Source: Deltaproteobacteria bacterium (GTDB lineage Bacteria > Myxococcota > Polyangia > Haliangiales > Haliangiaceae). Taken from it: 5,939 nt of DNA. Both the position numbers and the translations under genes were made by a program. Positions within the stretch are counted from its first letter, which is position 1, and every line of letters starts with the position of its first letter. The notes under the pieces are model-generated. The model was not told the DNA's origin, searched no databases, and saw only the letters and a list, made by a program, of their open reading frames with translations. Positions 4,774 through 5,939 of this stretch are shown one piece after another. The stretch is taken from assembly GCA_018262455.1 (NCBI GenBank), contig JAGSPR010000408.1, positions 1 through 5,939 of the forward strand, read 5' to 3'.

Positions 4774-5409
4774 CTAGGCGTGGCCGTAGACGGGGACGAG
4801 GGCACCGGAGGTGAGGGCGTTTTCGGGGGAGGCGAGGTAGGCGATGGTCTCGGCGATCTCGGTGGGTTTGGGCCACAGGGCGTGATCGGCGTTGGGCATC
4901 GCGGCGCGGTTGGCCGGGGTGTCGATGATCGAGGGTAGGACGGCGTTGACGAGGATGTTGTCCTGGAGGACCTCGGCGGCGAGCGACTGGGTCAACGCGG
5001 CGACCGCGGCCTTGGCCGCGACGTAGGAGCTCATGCCGGGAGCCGCGGTGATGGCGGCGCGCGCGCTGACGTTGACGATGCGGCCACCGGCGCCGGCCTT
5101 GCGAAAGCGGCGCACGGCCTCTCGGCAGGACAGGAAGCAGGTGGCGACGTTGATCTGCCACTGCTGCTGGAGGTCGGCGAGCGAGGTGTCGACGAACGGC
5201 TTCATGGCGAAGCCGCCGACGAGGTGGATCGAGGCCCAGCATGGAGGCAGGCTCGCGAAGTAGGCAACCGCCTGTGCCTCGTCGTCGAGCCTGAGCGCCG
5301 GGGGATCGGGGCTGACGTGCACGATCGCGCCGCGTGCCTCGAGGACCGCGACGACGCCCTTGCCCAGCGCGCCGTGACCACCGGTGATGACGACGTGTCG
5401 GCCCTTCAT
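4774..5409 (-). CDS. Short-chain dehydrogenase/reductase, atypical SDR
   Basis: A 211-residue Rossmann-fold NAD(P)-dependent oxidoreductase. The cofactor loop ITGGHGALGKG at 8-18 has Ala where the classical TGxxxGxG has its middle Gly, a form also known from dihydropteridine-reductase-like SDRs. The region between beta-2 and the VGGF strand (about 32-67) is short. QINV at 86-89 supplies the structural Asn, and YVAAK (129-133) the catalytic Tyr129 and Lys133. Aligned on Tyr, the usual catalytic Ser falls on Ala116 in NVSARAA (113-119), with Ser115 next to it. The C-terminus, GALVPVYGHA, is normal for the family, so the chain looks complete. ATG 5407-5409 lies 7 nt after the stop of the VWA-like gene; an in-frame GTG at 5436 would overlap that gene by 20 nt. 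The stop is TAG 4776-4774, whose final base is also the first base of the repeat array. Substrate unknown. Confidence 0.87.
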   Translation of the reverse strand: MKGRHVVITGGHGALGKGVVAVLEARGAIVHVSPDPPALRLDDEAQAVAYFASLPPCWASIHLVGGFAMKPFVDTSLADLQQQWQINVATCFLSCREAVRRFRKAGAGGRIVNVSARAAITAAPGMSSYVAAKAAVAALTQSLAAEVLQDNILVNAVLPSIIDTPANRAAMPNADHALWPKPTEIAETIAYLASPENALTSGALVPVYGHA

Positions 5410-5416
5410 CGCGGGG

Positions 5417-5939
5417 TCACAGGATGATGCTGCCACATGCGGCCTGGAACGTGTCGAGCGCGTTCTTGAGGCCGATCGTCAGGTCACCGGCGCAGATCGA
5501 CGAGAACACGGCCTGCGTGGTGCCGCTGGCGTTCGCCTTCTGGACGAACTCCTTGAGGCGCGTCGCGTTGACGGCGCTGCCGAAGCTCGACGAGCAGTCG
5601 CCATCTCCGGCGATCACGCCGGCGGCCCAACGGGTGCGGTTGCCCTTGAGCGTGTCGAGGAACTGCACCTGGTCGTCGGGATTCCAGGTCGGAGCGGGGT
5701 CGCCGCCGGAGATCCCGATCGTCCAGCCGTTCGCGGTGGTCGAGTCGTCGTCCTCGTCGGTGAGGTAGACGATCGCGAGCAGTGCGTCGTCGCGCAGGAA
5801 GCCCGCGTTGGTGTTGTCCATCACTCGATCGGACAGCGCCCACTTCGACATCAGCAACGGCATCTCGTACGACGGGCCGCCGGTGCCGACGTTCGCGCGA
5901 CACGCGAGCGTGGTGTTCATGTCGGGATCGGTCGGCTCG
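5417..5939 (-). CDS. VWA-like secreted or surface protein, C-terminal fragment
   Basis: The frame is open through the right edge (codons for EPTDPD precede the first Met at 5918-5920), so the start lies outside the window and about 173 residues are seen. Numbering from that Met: ACRANVGTGG (6-15), a region of short helices, then DDALLAIVYLTDEDDDS at 44-60, which matches the LTDG-type strand of von Willebrand A-like folds with an acidic cluster suited to metal binding. Further on are a tract with Cys109, SSICAGD at 140-146 and ACGSIIL at the C-terminus. The spaced cysteines (7, 109, 143, 162) suggest an exported, disulfide-bonded protein. Large secreted or lipid-anchored proteins of this kind are frequent in Myxococcota. 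Binding partner and role are unknown. It is 7 nt upstream of the SDR gene and probably co-transcribed with it. Confidence 0.65.
   Translation of the reverse strand, partial: EPTDPDMNTTLACRANVGTGGPSYEMPLLMSKWALSDRVMDNTNAGFLRDDALLAIVYLTDEDDDSTTANGWTIGISGGDPAPTWNPDDQVQFLDTLKGNRTRWAAGVIAGDGDCSSSFGSAVNATRLKEFVQKANASGTTQAVFSSICAGDLTIGLKNALDTFQAACGSIIL

Larger units (their letters stand above)
4338..4774. repeat. Mosaic inverted-repeat array between the SDR and molybdoenzyme genes
   Basis: A non-coding array built on a 26-bp arm that starts GGACGCTCTACACTCTCACC and continues ACTCTC. Forward arms: A 4338-4363 (one mismatch), B 4401-4426 (one mismatch), C 4580-4605. Inverted arms: B' 4470-4495 (one mismatch), C' 4676-4701, D' 4749-4774; C, C' and D' match perfectly. 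A truncated inverted arm of 14 bp is at 4555-4568. The order along the plus strand is A, B, B', truncated, C, C', D'. Between arms are conserved spacers containing GGTCAAGACC dyads and the palindrome GGCCGGCC (4547-4554 and 4741-4748). The mixture of inverted arms and conserved spacers resembles a BIME/REP-like mosaic or a non-autonomous mobile element. No transposase is present. Open frames that cross it give repetitive peptides (GRSTLSPLS, TLYTLT, ESVERPV) and are artefacts. Confidence 0.93.
4566..4774. repeat. Array unit 2 (209 bp)
   Basis: Second copy, starting at GAGAACTTGGATCA (4566) and directly abutting unit 1. It carries left arm C, five 9-mers, the tip, right arm C', one GGTCAAGACC dyad (4702-4711), the GGCCGGCC spacer and a complete second right arm D'. 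It is the more intact unit: all three arms are identical over 26 bp. In unit 1 the equivalent second right arm is cut after GAGAGTGGTGAGAG at the GAGA that begins unit 2, as expected from recombination or slippage through that short identity. Confidence 0.9.

Noticed and set aside
4338..4774. CRISPR array
   Set aside because: Arms occur in both orientations, spacing is irregular, the intervening sequences are themselves repeated and not unique spacers, and no cas gene is present.
5918..5920. ATG as the true start of the VWA-like protein
   Set aside because: The frame continues open to the window edge and residues just after it look like the interior of the domain, with no signal peptide.

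Overview
This is a GC-rich bacterial chromosomal window, probably from a predatory or social deltaproteobacterial lineage (Myxococcota). That placement is an inference. It rests on the base composition, on the myxobacterial-style secreted VWA-like protein at the right edge (a TDEDD strand followed by SIC...C segments), and on the Gly/Asp-rich tail of an outer-membrane barrel at the left edge. No rRNA or other marker gene is present to confirm it.

Layout, left to right. Positions 1-425 (+) hold the C-terminal end of an outer-membrane beta-barrel protein. Every other gene lies on the minus strand, so transcription runs from right to left. In that order: the C-terminal part of a VWA-like surface protein (5939-5417); a short SDR oxidoreductase 7 nt downstream (5409-4774); a non-coding interval of about 515 bp filled by a structured repeat array (4774-4338); a Tat-exported YuiH/sulfite-oxidase-like molybdoenzyme (4258-3524), which overlaps by 8 bp a PepSY-type membrane protein (3531-2749); a 140 bp gap with a strong dyad (2626-2687); and a pair made of a fold-type III PLP decarboxylase-like enzyme (2608-1526) and a membrane O-acyltransferase (1521-436), separated by 4 nt. 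The acyltransferase converges on the barrel gene with 10 bp between them.

Three functional units can be inferred. (1) The VWA protein and SDR look co-transcribed but have no obvious shared pathway. (2) The molybdoenzyme and PepSY membrane protein look like a translationally coupled envelope redox pair: an exported Mo-cofactor reductase or oxidase with a His-bearing membrane partner, analogous in layout to MsrP/MsrQ but with a different type of membrane subunit. (3) The decarboxylase and acyltransferase form a two-gene cassette that could make and then acylate a small amine or an envelope component; the substrate cannot be read from the sequence.

The most unusual feature is the array at 4338-4774. 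It is built from a 26-bp arm beginning GGACGCTCTACACTCTCACC, present three times forward, three times inverted and once truncated. The arms are arranged in two tandem units of about 180-210 bp that differ by exact indels: 2 versus 5 copies of a 9-mer, and a 12-bp duplication. The units can fold into long hairpins with alternative partners, and the array begins on the last base of the SDR stop codon. It is not a CRISPR array and not a canonical terminator. It resembles a BIME/REP-like or MITE-like mosaic element of a family I do not recognise.
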